A stretch of 64,000 nucleotides of DNA from Jatrophihabitans sp. GAS493. GTDB taxonomy: Bacteria > Actinomycetota > Actinomycetes > Mycobacteriales > Jatrophihabitantaceae. The DNA lies in contig NZ_LT907982.1 in assembly GCF_900230215.1 (NCBI RefSeq), positions 3,272,001 through 3,336,000 of the forward strand, given 5' to 3'. Under the pieces are notes generated by a model. That model saw only the letters and a list, made by a program, of their open reading frames with translations, was not told the origin of the DNA and did no database searches. The translations under genes and the position numbers were made by a program. This document shows, piece after piece, positions 1 through 11,534 of the stretch (position 1 is its first letter; each line of letters starts with the position of its first letter).

Positions 1-1
1 G

Positions 2-331
2 GTGTCGGCCCGGGCGGTCGAAGCGATCCGCGAGTGGGACGCCAAGCTCGGCCCGGAGGCGATCTGGGTCGCCTGCAGCCACGGTGATGTGATCAAGGCG
101 ATCCTGGCCGACGCCCTCGGCCTGCACTTGGACCAGTTCCAGCGGATCGTGGTGGATCCCTGCTCGGTGTCGCTGGTCCGCTATACCGACGCGCGTCCCT
201 ATGTACTGCGTGCCAACGACATTGGGGCGGATCTGAGCGCGTTCATCCCGCCGAAGCGGCGTGGCCGCAAGAGCCGCAGCACGGCGGCCGATGCGACCGT
301 TGGTGGCGGATCAGGCGCCGGTTCGGTGTAG
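2..331 (+). CDS. Histidine-phosphatase-family phosphomutase, C-terminal part (MSMEG_4193 type)
   Basis: This is the last 109 or so codons of a gene that begins before the window, so its true start is not visible. The segment SHGDVIKAILADALGLH carries the second catalytic histidine block of the phosphoglycerate-mutase/histidine-phosphatase fold, followed by the conserved FQRIVVDPCSVSLVRY strand. This matches the actinobacterial MSMEG_4193 family of putative phosphomutases; the substrate is not known. The tail after FIPPKRRGRKS is low-complexity. It is followed after 27 bp by a DUF3090 gene and an SCO1664-family gene, an order that I recall as conserved in actinomycetes and which suggests one transcription unit. 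Confidence 0.8.
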   Translation: MSARAVEAIREWDAKLGPEAIWVACSHGDVIKAILADALGLHLDQFQRIVVDPCSVSLVRYTDARPYVLRANDIGADLSAFIPPKRRGRKSRSTAADATVGGGSGAGSV

Positions 332-358
332 TCGGCAACCGATAGGCTGGACGGCACC

Positions 359-925
359 ATGGCTCGTCAAGTCTTCCTCTTCGATCACCCGCGACGTTTC
401 GTCGCCGGCACTGTTGGCGTGCCCGGCGAACGTACCTTCTATCTGCAGGCCGCCGACGGGCCACGCGTCGTCTCAGTCGCGCTGGAGAAGAACCAGGTGG
501 CCGTGCTGGCCGACCGGGTCGAGGAGCTCCTCGACGACGTCGTCAGCCGCACCGGTACGCCGCTTCCCGCGTCCTCCCCGGACACTGACGGGCTGGAGCA
601 GCCGGTCGAGGAGGAGTTCCGGGTCGGAGCGATGGGGCTGGCCTGGGACGGCGACCGTGGCGTCGTGGTGATCGAGGCACAGGCCCCGGTGGAGGATGCC
701 GAGTTGGCCGAGGAGACGCTGCTGGCCGACGTCGAAGAGGGGCCGGACGTGCTGCGGGTGCTGCTTGACCCTCGCGTCGCCCGCGCCTTCGTGGAGCGCT
801 CCCGCCGGGTCATCTCCGCCGGCCGACCCCCGTGTCCGCTCTGTGGCCAGCCGCTGGACCCCGCCGGTCACATCTGCCCGCGACAGAACGGGTACCACCG
901 CCGGGCACCGCTGTCGAATGAGTGA
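359..925 (+). CDS. DUF3090 family protein
   Basis: A 188-residue protein starting with ARQVFLFDHPRRFVAGTVG, typical of the actinobacterial DUF3090 family of unknown function. Near the C-terminus lies a small probable metal site: CPLCGQPLDP, then H and CP about ten residues later (codons around 835-885). The stop codon overlaps the start of the next gene by 8 bases, so the two are probably translationally coupled. The family is normally found next to the SCO1664-type kinase-like protein, as here, and a shared but undefined task is likely. No signal peptide or membrane segment is seen. Confidence 0.85.
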   Translation: MARQVFLFDHPRRFVAGTVGVPGERTFYLQAADGPRVVSVALEKNQVAVLADRVEELLDDVVSRTGTPLPASSPDTDGLEQPVEEEFRVGAMGLAWDGDRGVVVIEAQAPVEDAELAEETLLADVEEGPDVLRVLLDPRVARAFVERSRRVISAGRPPCPLCGQPLDPAGHICPRQNGYHRRAPLSNE

Positions 926-1694
926 GTTCCGCAGCGACGCCGCGCCACCGGAAGAGCCCGCGCTCACCCCAGCGCGCACGATGGCCGTCGAGGATGCCCT
1001 CAACCTCCTGGCGCACGGCTCGCTGAGCATCGAGGGACGTCTGGTCGACGCCTCCAACGCGACGCTGTACTGCGGGGTCGAGCTGGACGGCGTCGAGGCG
1101 GCCTGCGTCTACAAGCCGGTGTCGGGGGAGCGGCCGCTCTGGGACTTCCCGGACGGCACCCTGGCTGAGCGGGAAGTGGCGGCCTACGAACTCTCTGCGG
1201 CCAGCGAGTGGCTGGTTGTACCGCCCACGCTCTATCGCGATGGACCGGCCGGCCCCGGCATGGTGCAGCTCTGGATCGACATCGACGACGAGGTCGACCT
1301 GATCGGTCTGCTCCGCACCCGCCGCTCCGAGCAACTGCGCGAGATCGCCGTCTTCGATGCTGTGATCAACAACGCCGACCGTAAGGGCGGACACCTGCTC
1401 CCCACCGCGTCGGGGCACATCTACGGGATTGATCACGGCGTGAGCTTCAACCGTGAGCCCAAACTACGCACGATCCTGTGGCAGTGGGCCGGTGATCAGC
1501 TCACCGACGTGGCGGTCGATCAGCTGCAGCGCCTGCGCGAGAAGATGGCCGGCGACCTGGGGGAGCGGCTGTCGGAGCTCCTCACCACCCGCGAGGTCCG
1601 GCAGACGACCCGGCGTATCAACGCGCTCATCGAATCCGGACGGCACCCGGAACCATCTCCGGACTGGCCGGCCATTCCCTGGCCGCCGATGTAG
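918..1694 (+). CDS. SCO1664 family protein (PI3/4-kinase-like fold)
   Basis: A 258-residue protein. An open frame extends upstream to 696, but it lies inside the DUF3090 gene. The ATG at 918, overlapping that gene's stop, is the likely start. Kinase-like features can be seen: YKPVSGERPLWDFPDGTLA with a candidate ATP-binding Lys and Glu, a loop FDAVINNADRKGGHLL resembling a catalytic loop, and GIDHGVSF in the place of a metal-binding motif. The family is often auto-annotated as phosphatidylinositol 3/4-kinase-like. Activity and substrate are unknown. The partner gene is DUF3090. Confidence 0.8.
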   Translation: MSEFRSDAAPPEEPALTPARTMAVEDALNLLAHGSLSIEGRLVDASNATLYCGVELDGVEAACVYKPVSGERPLWDFPDGTLAEREVAAYELSAASEWLVVPPTLYRDGPAGPGMVQLWIDIDDEVDLIGLLRTRRSEQLREIAVFDAVINNADRKGGHLLPTASGHIYGIDHGVSFNREPKLRTILWQWAGDQLTDVAVDQLQRLREKMAGDLGERLSELLTTREVRQTTRRINALIESGRHPEPSPDWPAIPWPPM

Positions 1695-1763
1695 CCGACC
1701 GCCGATGCAGCCGGCTGGCGAGGTCGTGTCAGCGACTCTTTTCCTACCGGATAGGTTGGTTAC

Positions 1764-2993
1764 ATGGAGTCTTGGTCGAGCTACCCCGTCCCCAAGATCA
1801 GCGGCGCACCGCAGCCGCTGAGATTGTTCGACACCGCAACGGCGAGTGTGCGACCCAGCAGCCCGAGTGAGCTGGCCCGGATGTACGTCTGCGGCATCAC
1901 CCCGTACGACGCCACCCACCTCGGCCATGCCGCGACGTACCTCGCCTTCGACCTGATACAACGCCAGTGGCGCGACACCGGGCTCGCTGTGCGCTACGTC
2001 CAGAACGTGACCGATGTCGATGACCCGCTGCTGGAGCGGGCGGCCCACACCGGCGAGAACTGGGTCGTGCTGGCGCAGCGCGAGATCGCCCTCTTCCGCG
2101 AGGACATGACCGCGCTGCGGGTGCTGGCCCCGGACGAGTACATCGGGGCGGTGGAGTCAGTCACCGAGATCACCGAAGCCATCACCAGCCTTCTCGCCTC
2201 GGGCGCGGCTTATCACGTCGACGAGGACATCTACTTCGACATCACCAGCGCACCGGATTTCGGCTACGAATCGAACTACGACCGCGCGACGATGATGCGC
2301 CTCTTCGCCGAACGCGGCGGTGACCCGGAGCGGGAGGGGAAGCGGGATCCGCTGGACTCGCTGCTCTGGCGTGGGATGCGTCCGGGGGAGCCGTTCTGGG
2401 ACACATCGATCGGCTCCGGCCGCCCCGGTTGGCACATTGAGTGTTCGGTGATCGCCCTGAACCGGCTCGGGATGGGCTTTGACGTCCAAGGCGGCGGATC
2501 GGATCTTATTTTCCCGCATCACGAGCACTCGGCGGCGCATGCTGAGTCGCTACGGTCGGAGCACCCCTTCGCGACTCACTACGTGCACGCCGGCCTGATC
2601 GGTCTGGACGGGGAGAAGATGAGCAAATCGCGGGGGAATCTCGTCTTCGTCTCCAAGCTGCGTAACGCCGGTGTGGATCCGATGGCCATTCGCCTGGCGC
2701 TGCTGGACGGGCACTACCGCGCCGATCGGGAATGGACGGGCGGCCGACTGCGCGCGGCCGAGGGGCGGCTGGCCAACTGGCGCGCGGCGTCGAAGTTGGC
2801 GACCACCCTGCAGGATCAGGAGCTGATCTCCCGGCTGCGCAGTCACCTCGCCGATGATCTGGACACCATCTCGGCGATCGCCGCGGCCGACCGGTGGGCC
2901 GAGCAGGCGAATGCCCGTTCCCGTTCCGATGGCGACGAGGTCTCCGGGGAGGGCGCTGAGGCTATCGACGCGCTCCTCGGGATCGCGCTCTGA
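1764..2993 (+). CDS. mshC: Cysteine--1-D-myo-inosityl 2-amino-2-deoxy-alpha-D-glucopyranoside ligase
   Basis: MshC joins cysteine to GlcN-Ins using ATP, the penultimate step of mycothiol synthesis in the cytoplasm. The 409-residue protein is a class I aminoacyl-tRNA-synthetase relative. It has the HIGH-type motif [13 protein letters not shown] near residue 50, KMSKS at residues 285-289 ([10 protein letters not shown]), and the cysteinyl-synthetase-like stretches [18 protein letters not shown] and [10 protein letters not shown]. It is shorter than a true CysRS, lacking the C-terminal anticodon-binding region, and starts with the MshC-type N-terminus WSSYPVPKI. The location fits known actinobacterial gene order. 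Presence of mycothiol is strong evidence for an actinomycete host. Confidence 0.95.
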   Translation: MESWSSYPVPKISGAPQPLRLFDTATASVRPSSPSELARMYVCGITPYDATHLGHAATYLAFDLIQRQWRDTGLAVRYVQNVTDVDDPLLERAAHTGENWVVLAQREIALFREDMTALRVLAPDEYIGAVESVTEITEAITSLLASGAAYHVDEDIYFDITSAPDFGYESNYDRATMMRLFAERGGDPEREGKRDPLDSLLWRGMRPGEPFWDTSIGSGRPGWHIECSVIALNRLGMGFDVQGGGSDLIFPHHEHSAAHAESLRSEHPFATHYVHAGLIGLDGEKMSKSRGNLVFVSKLRNAGVDPMAIRLALLDGHYRADREWTGGRLRAAEGRLANWRAASKLATTLQDQELISRLRSHLADDLDTISAIAAADRWAEQANARSRSDGDEVSGEGAEAIDALLGIAL

Positions 2994-3023
2994 CGCCCCT
3001 GGAGTGAGTGCTGTAGGCGGAAG

Positions 3024-3920
3024 TCAGCCGCTCATCGGGCCGGTGCCGAAACCGCCGCCACGGTCACGCCGGCGAAGGTAGCGCTCGAATTCGCGAGCAA
3101 TCGAATCACCGGAGATCTCACGGAGCTCGCCGCGATCGATTTCGTCGTCACGCTCTTCGAGGTTGCGGATGTACTCGGTGACCTCGTCATCCTCGGCGGC
3201 CATCTCGTCGACCAATTTCTGCCACTCATCGGCCTGCGCCGGCAGCTCGGCCAGCGGGACCGGAATATCGAGTACCTCCTCGACGCGGTGCAGCAGGGCC
3301 AGCGCGGCCTTGGGGTTCGGGGGCTGGGAGACGTAGTGCGGCACACCGGCCCAGAACGAGATCGCCGGGATCCCGACGGCGACACACGCGTCCTGCAGCA
3401 CCCCGACGATGCCGATCGGACCCTCGTACTTCGACTGCTCCAGACCGAACTTCTCGGCCGATTCAGAGTCGTAGGAGCTCCCGGTGACCTGCGTCGGGCG
3501 GCTGTGCGGCGAGTCGGAGAGCAGCGCGCCGAGGGTGACCACCATGCGGACGTCGAGGGCGTGCACGACGCCCAGAATCTCGTCGCAGAACTGGCGCCAA
3601 TGCATATTCGGCTCGATCCCGCGGACCAGAATCACGTCGAATTCGGCCTCGGGCGGGCGGCAGACCGACAACCGAGTGGTCGGCCACTCAACCCGGCGGG
3701 TAACCCCGTCGATTGTGGAGACGGTGGGGCGGTTGACCTGGAAGTCGTAGTAGTGATCGGGGTCGAGCGCGGTCAACGGGGTCGCGTTCCAGATCAGCTC
3801 CAAGTGCTCGACGGCACCGGTCGCGGCATCCCCCGCGTCGTTCCACCCCTCGAAGGCCGCGATCAGCACAGCGTCGTTGAGTTTCGGCCAACCGTCGGTG
3901 CCCTCGGTTACGTCGATCAT
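3024..3920 (-). CDS. PAC2 (proteasome assembly chaperone) family protein
   Basis: A 298-residue minus-strand protein of the PAC2 family. It shows the N-terminal pattern VLIAAFEGWNDAGDAATGA, the central VVTLGALLSDSPHSRP and the late IPAISFWAGVPHYVSQPPNP. The eukaryotic relatives help assemble 20S proteasomes. Actinobacterial members are common near the Pup-proteasome locus, about 4 kb away here, but their function is unproven. The C-terminus is acidic and rich in E/D (EEDDEVTEYIRNLEERDDEID). The ATG at 3920 is divergent from the HAD gene at 3994. Confidence 0.85.
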   Translation of the reverse strand: MIDVTEGTDGWPKLNDAVLIAAFEGWNDAGDAATGAVEHLELIWNATPLTALDPDHYYDFQVNRPTVSTIDGVTRRVEWPTTRLSVCRPPEAEFDVILVRGIEPNMHWRQFCDEILGVVHALDVRMVVTLGALLSDSPHSRPTQVTGSSYDSESAEKFGLEQSKYEGPIGIVGVLQDACVAVGIPAISFWAGVPHYVSQPPNPKAALALLHRVEEVLDIPVPLAELPAQADEWQKLVDEMAAEDDEVTEYIRNLEERDDEIDRGELREISGDSIAREFERYLRRRDRGGGFGTGPMSG

Positions 3921-3993
3921 TCGATCAGCCTACGACCGGGTAGCCCGTCGGCGGCGCATATCCTCCTCTCCTCGAGTCGGTAGGCTCGGTGAT

Positions 3994-4656
3994 ATGCCAC
4001 TTGCCGCCGTTCTCTTCGACATGGACGGGACGCTCGTGGACACCGAGCCGTACTGGATCGAGGCCGAATACGCCATCGTCAGCGAGTTCGGCGGGTCCTG
4101 GAACGACGAACATGCGCACGCCCTCGTCGGCAATGCGCTGATCACCTCGGCCGAATACATCCGGGTGCACGGCCCGGTGCCGCTGGAGCCGATCGAGATC
4201 GTGGAGCGGTTGCTGGAGCGGGTGGTGGCCGCGGCGCAGCGCGCGATGCCGTGGCGTCCCGGAGCGGTGGCTCTGCTGGCCGAACTGCGATCCCACGAGA
4301 TCCCGCTGGCCTTGGTCACGATGTCCTACGACAGCCTGGCTCAGACGATGATCGAACAGCTCCCACTTGGAACGTTTGCCGCGGTGGTTACCGGCGACCA
4401 GGTGCTCGACGGAAAGCCGCATCCCGAGGCCTATCTCACCGCGGCGGCCCGGCTCGGGGTCGAACCGGCCGACTGCGTGGCGATCGAGGACTCACCGACC
4501 GGTGTGGCCTCGGCGGAGGCCGCCGGCTGTGTCGTCATCGCGATCCCGCACGCCGTGCCGATATCCGCCGCCTCGACGCGGACACTGCACGCCTCCCTCG
4601 CCGACCTGACGGTTGCCGACCTGCGGGCTCTCGTCGCAGTTGTCGCCGGCTCGTAG
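3994..4656 (+). CDS. HAD-superfamily hydrolase (HAD-IA phosphatase type)
   Basis: A 220-residue soluble phosphatase-like protein. Motif I is FDMDGTLVDTEPYW at the N-terminus, motif II is LALVTMSYDS, the conserved lysine lies in DGKPHPEAYL, and motif IV is IEDSPTGVASAEAAG. Together these define the HAD-IA group with a helical cap (beta-phosphoglucomutase/phosphoglycolate-phosphatase-like). The substrate cannot be read from sequence. The ATG at 3994 places the nucleophile Asp close to the N-terminus, as expected; an upstream open frame to 3877 lies in the divergent PAC2 gene. The stop codon lies in an 11-bp tandem duplication (4650-4671). Confidence 0.85.
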   Translation: MPLAAVLFDMDGTLVDTEPYWIEAEYAIVSEFGGSWNDEHAHALVGNALITSAEYIRVHGPVPLEPIEIVERLLERVVAAAQRAMPWRPGAVALLAELRSHEIPLALVTMSYDSLAQTMIEQLPLGTFAAVVTGDQVLDGKPHPEAYLTAAARLGVEPADCVAIEDSPTGVASAEAAGCVVIAIPHAVPISAASTRTLHASLADLTVADLRALVAVVAGS

Positions 4657-4671
4657 CAGACTCGTAGCAGA
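4650..4671. repeat. 11-bp tandem duplication over a stop codon
   Basis: Two copies of CTCGTAGCAGA lie end to end. The first contains the TAG stop of the HAD gene. The second follows directly and ends next to the RecB-like gene's stop. Confidence 0.8.
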
Positions 4672-5649
4672 TCAGTCGCCGTCGACGACCCGGAGGTCGG
4701 CCGCGATGGCCGCCGGGTCGCTGACGGTGTCGGCCGTCGGTCCGGCGTTGTCGACCCGGCGATCGCCGTGGCTTCGGGCCAGCGCCTCATAGGGGAACGG
4801 CGGTGGCGTTCCTCCGAAGGACGGGCAGCGTGACTGGTGCTCACACCAGTTGCAGAGCTTGCTCGGACTCGGGCGGAAATCGCCCTTCACGGTCGCCCGG
4901 GCGATGGCGGCCCAGATCGCCCGGATGGTCGTCTCAAAGCGCTCCAACTCCTGCTCGTCGGGGGAGTACGTGAGCGTGTCGGTGTCAGCCAGGTAGATGA
5001 GCTTGAGCTGCTTCGGAACTGCGCCCCGGGTGCGCCAGAGCACGAGCGCGTAGAACTTCATCTGGAAGAGTGCCTTCGCCTCGAAGGCCTCTCGTGGTGT
5101 GCTGCCCGTCTTGTAGTCGACGACCCGCAGATCGCCGGCGGTGGAGATGTCGACCCGGTCGATATAGCCGCGCAATCGAAGGCCGTCCAGAACGACCTCG
5201 ACGAGTTCCTCCCGGGCCGCCGGTTCCAGCCGAGTTGGATCCTCGAGGGCGAAGTAGTTGGCCACCAGCCCCCGGGCGGAGCTGAGCCAGTCGCGCAGCG
5301 CCGAGCCATCTTCGTCCTGCGCGAAGAGCGTCTCGACCTCGGGGTTCTGTTCGACGACGTGCTGCCAGGAGGGGGTCACCAGATCCTGGGCGGCCGCCAC
5401 AGTGCGCTCAGCCGCCGGAAGGTCGTAGAGGGCCTCCAGCGCGGCGTGCACGACCGTTCCCCGGACCGCCGCACTCGAGGGTGGCTCCGGCAGTCGATCT
5501 ATCGTGCGGAAGCGATACAGCAGCGGACAGGACTTGAAGTCAGCCGCCCGCGACGGCGAGAGTGACCCGATGATCGCCTCAGGTAGTTCAGCGACGGCCG
5601 CCGCAGACGGCCCGGGGTCGGTGCCGGTGGGGGCCTGGGTAACGTTCAT
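4672..5649 (-). CDS. RecB-like PD-(D/E)XK exonuclease family protein
   Basis: A 325-residue protein with the PD-(D/E)XK nuclease core of the RecB/AddB-like Cas4-type family. Visible elements are LSPSRAADFKSCPLLYRFR at the N-terminus, the motif GYIDRVDISTAGDLRVVDYKTG (catalytic D and D-x-K), and a C-terminal cysteine group CNWCEHQSRCPSF. That group, with the N-terminal Cys, would hold an iron-sulfur cluster. Actinobacteria keep a stand-alone member here, associated with DNA repair, but its specific role is not established. It faces the HAD gene convergently, and the stops are separated only by a short duplicated sequence. Confidence 0.85.
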   Translation of the reverse strand: MNVTQAPTGTDPGPSAAAVAELPEAIIGSLSPSRAADFKSCPLLYRFRTIDRLPEPPSSAAVRGTVVHAALEALYDLPAAERTVAAAQDLVTPSWQHVVEQNPEVETLFAQDEDGSALRDWLSSARGLVANYFALEDPTRLEPAAREELVEVVLDGLRLRGYIDRVDISTAGDLRVVDYKTGSTPREAFEAKALFQMKFYALVLWRTRGAVPKQLKLIYLADTDTLTYSPDEQELERFETTIRAIWAAIARATVKGDFRPSPSKLCNWCEHQSRCPSFGGTPPPFPYEALARSHGDRRVDNAGPTADTVSDPAAIAADLRVVDGD

Positions 5650-5697
5650 GCATTCGAGCGTAGGTCAGCCCACTGACAATTCGGCTCGAGGCACGTC

Positions 5698-7470
<1,773 letters not shown>

Positions 7471-7477
7471 TGGCGCG

Positions 7478-7753
7478 CTAGGCCTCGGGACCGGCGATCT
7501 CGACGCCGTCGGTGGCCCGTTCGACGTGAATGCAGTCGCCCGGGCACTCCTTGGCCGAGTCGATCACGTCCAGCCGCAGGTTGCTCGGAACATCGACCCG
7601 CGCCCCGGCGGCGGCGAGCAGTTCTCCGTCACCGTCCTTGACGTAGGCCAGCCCATCCACGTCGAACTCGAAGACCTCTGGGGCGTACTGGACACAGAGT
7701 CCGTCGCCGGTGCAGAGGTCCTGATCGATCCAGACGCGCAACGGTTCAGTCAC
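7478..7753 (-). CDS. Ferredoxin
   Basis: A 91-residue small electron carrier. It begins VTEPLRVWIDQDLCTGDGLC and ends in AKECPGDCIHVER. The cluster ligands visible are CTGDGLC and ECPGDC, the 3Fe-4S/4Fe-4S single-cluster pattern of actinobacterial ferredoxins. GTG at 7753 is chosen because AAAGGAGTGA lies 10 bases upstream; the ATG at 7783 would precede that ribosome-binding site. It is divergent from the ARC ATPase gene. The partner reductase or P450 is not in the window. Confidence 0.88.
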   Translation of the reverse strand: MTEPLRVWIDQDLCTGDGLCVQYAPEVFEFDVDGLAYVKDGDGELLAAAGARVDVPSNLRLDVIDSAKECPGDCIHVERATDGVEIAGPEA

Positions 7754-7976
7754 AGCGAGGTCACTCCTTTTTCCGGCCGTCATACTCCGGCCGTACGGCC
7801 CGGCCGTCGAGCCGAGCAGTTCAGCATGCCATTCGGCGCGGCATCATTGGTGGATATACGCCACGGCGCGAGCCAGTGGTGCCGTGCGGTGTCCCACAGT
7901 AGACCCGACCGCGCGACCAGATACGTTCCGATGTGTAGGGTGAGTTTTCGCGCACCACAAACGGGAGGTGGCCCCA

Positions 7977-9731
7977 ATGGCCCACGAGTCCGACGAGTTC
8001 GCCCGACGTGACACGGCGGAGATTTCGCAGCTCCAGCAGCTGACCGAGGAGCTGCAACTGCTGCGTGAGCGCGTTGCCGCCTCACCGCGCCACGTCCGCG
8101 CGCTGGAGGAGCGGCTGAGCGAAGCTCAGGCCCGGGTGGCCAGCCTCACCGATCGAAATGATCGCCTCGCCGGCACGCTGCGCGAAGCCCGCGACCAGAT
8201 GGTGGCGCTGAAGGAAGAGATCGACCGGTTGGCTCAGCCTCCGAGTGGCTACGGGGTTTTCCTCGAGCTCTTCGACGACGGCACGGTGGACATCTTCACC
8301 AGTGGCCGCAAGCTTCGAGTCGCGGTCTCACCTGAAGTCACCGCCTCCGACCTGCAGTACGGCCAGGAGGTCATGCTGAACGAGGCGATGAATGTCGTCG
8401 CCGCGCGCGGCTTCGAGCGGGTCGGCGAGATCGTCACCTTGAAGGAGATCCTCGAAGGCCGCGACCGCGCCCTGGTCGTCGGGCACACCGACGAAGAGCG
8501 CGTCGTTCACCTCGCCGAGACGCTGCGTTCGCAGAAGATCAAGGCCGGCGACTCCCTGCTGGTCGAGACCCGTTCCTCCTACGCCTACGAGCGCATTCCG
8601 AAGAGCGAGGTCGAGGAGCTGATCCTCGAAGAGGTGCCCGACATCGACTACACCGACATCGGTGGGCTGGCCAAGCAGATCGACGCGATCCGCGATGCCG
8701 TCGAGATGCCGTTCCTGCACGCTGACGTCTTCCGTGAACACGAACTCCGGCCGCCGAAGGGGATCCTGCTCTACGGCCCGCCCGGCTGCGGCAAGACGCT
8801 CATCGCGAAGGCGGTGGCGAACTCGCTGGCCAAGCAGGTCCAGCGCGTGCGCGGAGCCGAGGGCGACGGGCACGCGAAGTCGTACTTCCTGAACATCAAG
8901 GGTCCGGAGCTGCTCAACAAGTACGTCGGGGAGACCGAACGGCACATCCGGCTGATCTTCCAGCGCGCTCGTGAGAAGGCCAGCGAAGGCACCCCCGTCA
9001 TCGTCTTCTTCGACGAGATGGACTCGATTTTCCGAACCCGCGGGTCAGGGGTCTCCTCCGACGTGGAGACGACGATCGTTCCGCAGCTGCTCAGCGAGAT
9101 CGACGGGGTCGAGGGGCTGGAGAACGTCATCGTCATCGGCGCCTCCAACCGCGAAGACATGATCGACCCGGCGATCCTGCGACCCGGTCGGTTGGACGTG
9201 AAGATCAAGATCGAGCGTCCGGACGCCGAAGCGGCCCGCGACATCTTCTCCAAATACATCACCCATACCCTGCCGATCCACGCCGACGACCTCGCCGAGC
9301 ACGGCGGCAGCATTCCGGCCACGGTCAGCGGCATGATCCAGCACACCGTGGAACGGATGTACTCCGAGTCCGAGGAGAATCGTTTCCTCGAGGTCACCTA
9401 CGCCAACGGTGACAAGGAGACCCTCTATTTCAAGGACTTCAACTCGGGCGCGATGATCCAGAACATCGTCGACCGCGGGAAGAAGATGGCGATCAAGGAC
9501 CTCCTCACCACCGGGCAGCGCGGCCTGCGGATGCAGCACCTGCTGGCGGCCTGCGTCGATGAGTTCCGGGAGAACGAGGATCTGCCGAACACGACGAACC
9601 CGGATGACTGGGCCCGAATCTCGGGTAAGAAGGGCGAGCGGATCGTCTACATCCGCACGCTCGTCTCCGGCAAGGGCTCGGAGGCCGGCCGCTCGATCGA
9701 CACCATCGGAAACACCGGTCAGTACCTCTAA
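7977..9731 (+). CDS. arc: Proteasome-associated AAA ATPase ARC/Mpa
   Basis: A 584-residue ring ATPase that recognises pupylated proteins, unfolds them and feeds them to the 20S core. A coiled coil lies at about residues 15-75 (heptad-rich [15 protein letters not shown]), where Pup binds. Two OB domains follow, then the AAA module with Walker [13 protein letters not shown] near 267-278 and Walker [11 protein letters not shown] near 342-351. The arginine-finger region is [13 protein letters not shown]. The C-terminus GQYL carries the penultimate-tyrosine motif that docks into the proteasome alpha ring. ATG 7977 follows GGGAGG by 8 bases. Confidence 0.97.
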   Translation: MAHESDEFARRDTAEISQLQQLTEELQLLRERVAASPRHVRALEERLSEAQARVASLTDRNDRLAGTLREARDQMVALKEEIDRLAQPPSGYGVFLELFDDGTVDIFTSGRKLRVAVSPEVTASDLQYGQEVMLNEAMNVVAARGFERVGEIVTLKEILEGRDRALVVGHTDEERVVHLAETLRSQKIKAGDSLLVETRSSYAYERIPKSEVEELILEEVPDIDYTDIGGLAKQIDAIRDAVEMPFLHADVFREHELRPPKGILLYGPPGCGKTLIAKAVANSLAKQVQRVRGAEGDGHAKSYFLNIKGPELLNKYVGETERHIRLIFQRAREKASEGTPVIVFFDEMDSIFRTRGSGVSSDVETTIVPQLLSEIDGVEGLENVIVIGASNREDMIDPAILRPGRLDVKIKIERPDAEAARDIFSKYITHTLPIHADDLAEHGGSIPATVSGMIQHTVERMYSESEENRFLEVTYANGDKETLYFKDFNSGAMIQNIVDRGKKMAIKDLLTTGQRGLRMQHLLAACVDEFRENEDLPNTTNPDDWARISGKKGERIVYIRTLVSGKGSEAGRSIDTIGNTGQYL

Positions 9732-9743
9732 TGAGAGCCGTTC

Positions 9744-11291
9744 ATGACTGAAACCCCGGCCACGCCGGTCGGCGTCCGCCGGGTGATGGGCACCGAGGTG
9801 GAGTACGGCGTGAGCGTGCCTGGGCAGCCGCACGCCAACGCCATGCTCCTCTCGGCGCAGGTGGTGAATGCCTACTCCAACGGGTTGCCGTCGAGCCGGG
9901 CGCGTCGCGCCGCATGGGACTTCGAGGAGGAGTCGCCGCTGCGCGACGCCCGTGGCTTCGACCTCGGAACCGGCTCGGTGGCCCAGGAGTTCATCGACGC
10001 CGAGGAGGACACCGGGATGGCTAACGTCATCCTGCCGAACGGTGCTCGCCTGTACGTCGACCACGCACATCCGGAGTACTCGACGCCGGAGGTCACCTCG
10101 CCGCTGGACATCGTCCGGTGGGACAAGGCCGGTGAGCTGGTGATGGCCGAGGCGGCCCGACGCGTCGCCGCTGCGCCCGGACTCAACGGCCAGATCAACC
10201 TCTACAAGAACAACACCGACAACAAGGGTGCCTCCTACGGGGCCCACGAGAATTACCTGATGAGCCGGTCGACGCCGTTCAGCGCCATCGTCCGGCACCT
10301 GATCCCGTTCTTCGTCACCCGCCAGGTCATCTGTGGCGCGGGGCGCGTCGGTATCGGGCAGGACGGGCGCGAGGCAGGCTTCCAGATCTCGCAGCGGGCC
10401 GACTTCTTCGAGGTCGAGGTGGGGTTGGAGACGACGCTCAAGCGCCCGATCATCAACACACGGGACGAGCCGCACGCCGACGCCGACCGCTACCGGCGGC
10501 TGCATGTGATCATCGGCGACGCCAACCTCTCCGAAACGTCGACCTACCTGAAGGTGGGGACGGCCTCGCTGGTGCTGGCGATGATCGAGGACGGCTACCT
10601 GGCCGATGATCTGACCATTGCCCAACCGGTTCGAGAGCTGCACCAGATTTCCCACGACCCCTCGCTGACCCATCAGATCACCATGTCCGACGGACGGACG
10701 ATGACGGCCCTCGAGTTGCAGGGCGAGTACCTCGACCGCGCCAAGAAGTACATCGACGACCGCTGTGGCCAGAACGCGGACTCTCAGACCGTCGACATCC
10801 TGGTTCGCTGGGAGACCCTGCTCGCCACGCTGGCGAGCGACCCGATGAGCCTGGCCAATGAGCTGGACTGGGTGGCCAAGCTGCGCCTGCTACAGGGGTA
10901 TCGAGACCGCGACAGCCTGGAGTGGGATTCGCACCAGCTGCAGCTGATCGATCTGCAGTACAGCGACGTCCGCCCGGCTAAGGGCCTCTTCCATCGCCTC
11001 GTCGCCCGCGGTGCGATGAAGACCCTGATCGACCCCGACTCGGCCGTCGCCGCGATGAACGCACCGCCCGAGGACACCCGCGCCTTCTTCCGCGGCGAAT
11101 GCCTGCGCCGCTACGGGCAGTCGATCGCCGCGGCCTCCTGGGACTCGGTCGTCTTCGACGTCGGACGCGAGTCGCTGGTTCGGGTTCCGACGCTCGAACC
11201 GCTGCGTGGCACCCGCAGCCACGTCGGTGAACTACTCGATCGCTGCCCGGACGCGTCGTCTCTGATCGATGCCTTGCTGGGTCCGCGCTAG
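9744..11291 (+). CDS. dop: Depupylase/Pup deamidase Dop
   Basis: Dop removes Pup from substrates and, in species with a C-terminal Gln on Pup, first deamidates it. The 515-residue protein has the carboxylate-amine ligase fold shared with PafA. Features include [13 protein letters not shown] at the N-terminus, a long inserted Dop loop (about residues 30-80, absent from PafA), [20 protein letters not shown], and the nucleotide-site stretch [19 protein letters not shown]. The C-terminal DALLGPR lies next to pup. It starts 12 bases after arc and is the second gene of the operon. Because local Pup already ends in Glu, only the depupylase activity is needed here. Confidence 0.97.
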   Translation: MTETPATPVGVRRVMGTEVEYGVSVPGQPHANAMLLSAQVVNAYSNGLPSSRARRAAWDFEEESPLRDARGFDLGTGSVAQEFIDAEEDTGMANVILPNGARLYVDHAHPEYSTPEVTSPLDIVRWDKAGELVMAEAARRVAAAPGLNGQINLYKNNTDNKGASYGAHENYLMSRSTPFSAIVRHLIPFFVTRQVICGAGRVGIGQDGREAGFQISQRADFFEVEVGLETTLKRPIINTRDEPHADADRYRRLHVIIGDANLSETSTYLKVGTASLVLAMIEDGYLADDLTIAQPVRELHQISHDPSLTHQITMSDGRTMTALELQGEYLDRAKKYIDDRCGQNADSQTVDILVRWETLLATLASDPMSLANELDWVAKLRLLQGYRDRDSLEWDSHQLQLIDLQYSDVRPAKGLFHRLVARGAMKTLIDPDSAVAAMNAPPEDTRAFFRGECLRRYGQSIAAASWDSVVFDVGRESLVRVPTLEPLRGTRSHVGELLDRCPDASSLIDALLGPR

Positions 11292-11324
11292 GGTAGGTAA
11301 CGCTCATATCAAAGGGAGTCGAAT

Positions 11325-11534
11325 ATGCCTACTCATGACAGCGGTCAGAGCCGTCCCCAGCGTCAACCCGATGCGGTTGAGGATGCTGAACTGGAAGAAA
11401 CCACCAGTGAAGTAGCGGAGCGGCACGAGAAGCTCTCCGAGGATGTCGACGCGATTCTCGACGAGATCGACGACGTCCTCGAGACCAATGCCGAGGACTT
11501 CGTCCGGTCGTTCGTCCAGAAGGGCGGCGAGTGA
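11325..11534 (+). CDS. pup: Prokaryotic ubiquitin-like protein Pup (C-terminal Glu form)
   Basis: A 69-residue, largely disordered and acidic protein that PafA attaches through its C-terminal glutamate to lysines of target proteins. The helix-forming segment that binds the ARC coiled coil is [14 protein letters not shown], and the tail reads [11 protein letters not shown]. The genome encodes Glu directly (GAG before TGA), not the GGQ found in mycobacteria. The gene has a strong AAAGGGAG site 6 bases before ATG, fitting a highly expressed modifier. Its stop overlaps the GTG of prcB by 4 bases. Confidence 0.97.
   Translation: MPTHDSGQSRPQRQPDAVEDAELEETTSEVAERHEKLSEDVDAILDEIDDVLETNAEDFVRSFVQKGGE

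Noticed and set aside
9045-10673. 542-codon minus-strand frame across arc and dop
   Set aside because: It mirrors two unmistakable proteasome genes and shows no domain of its own.
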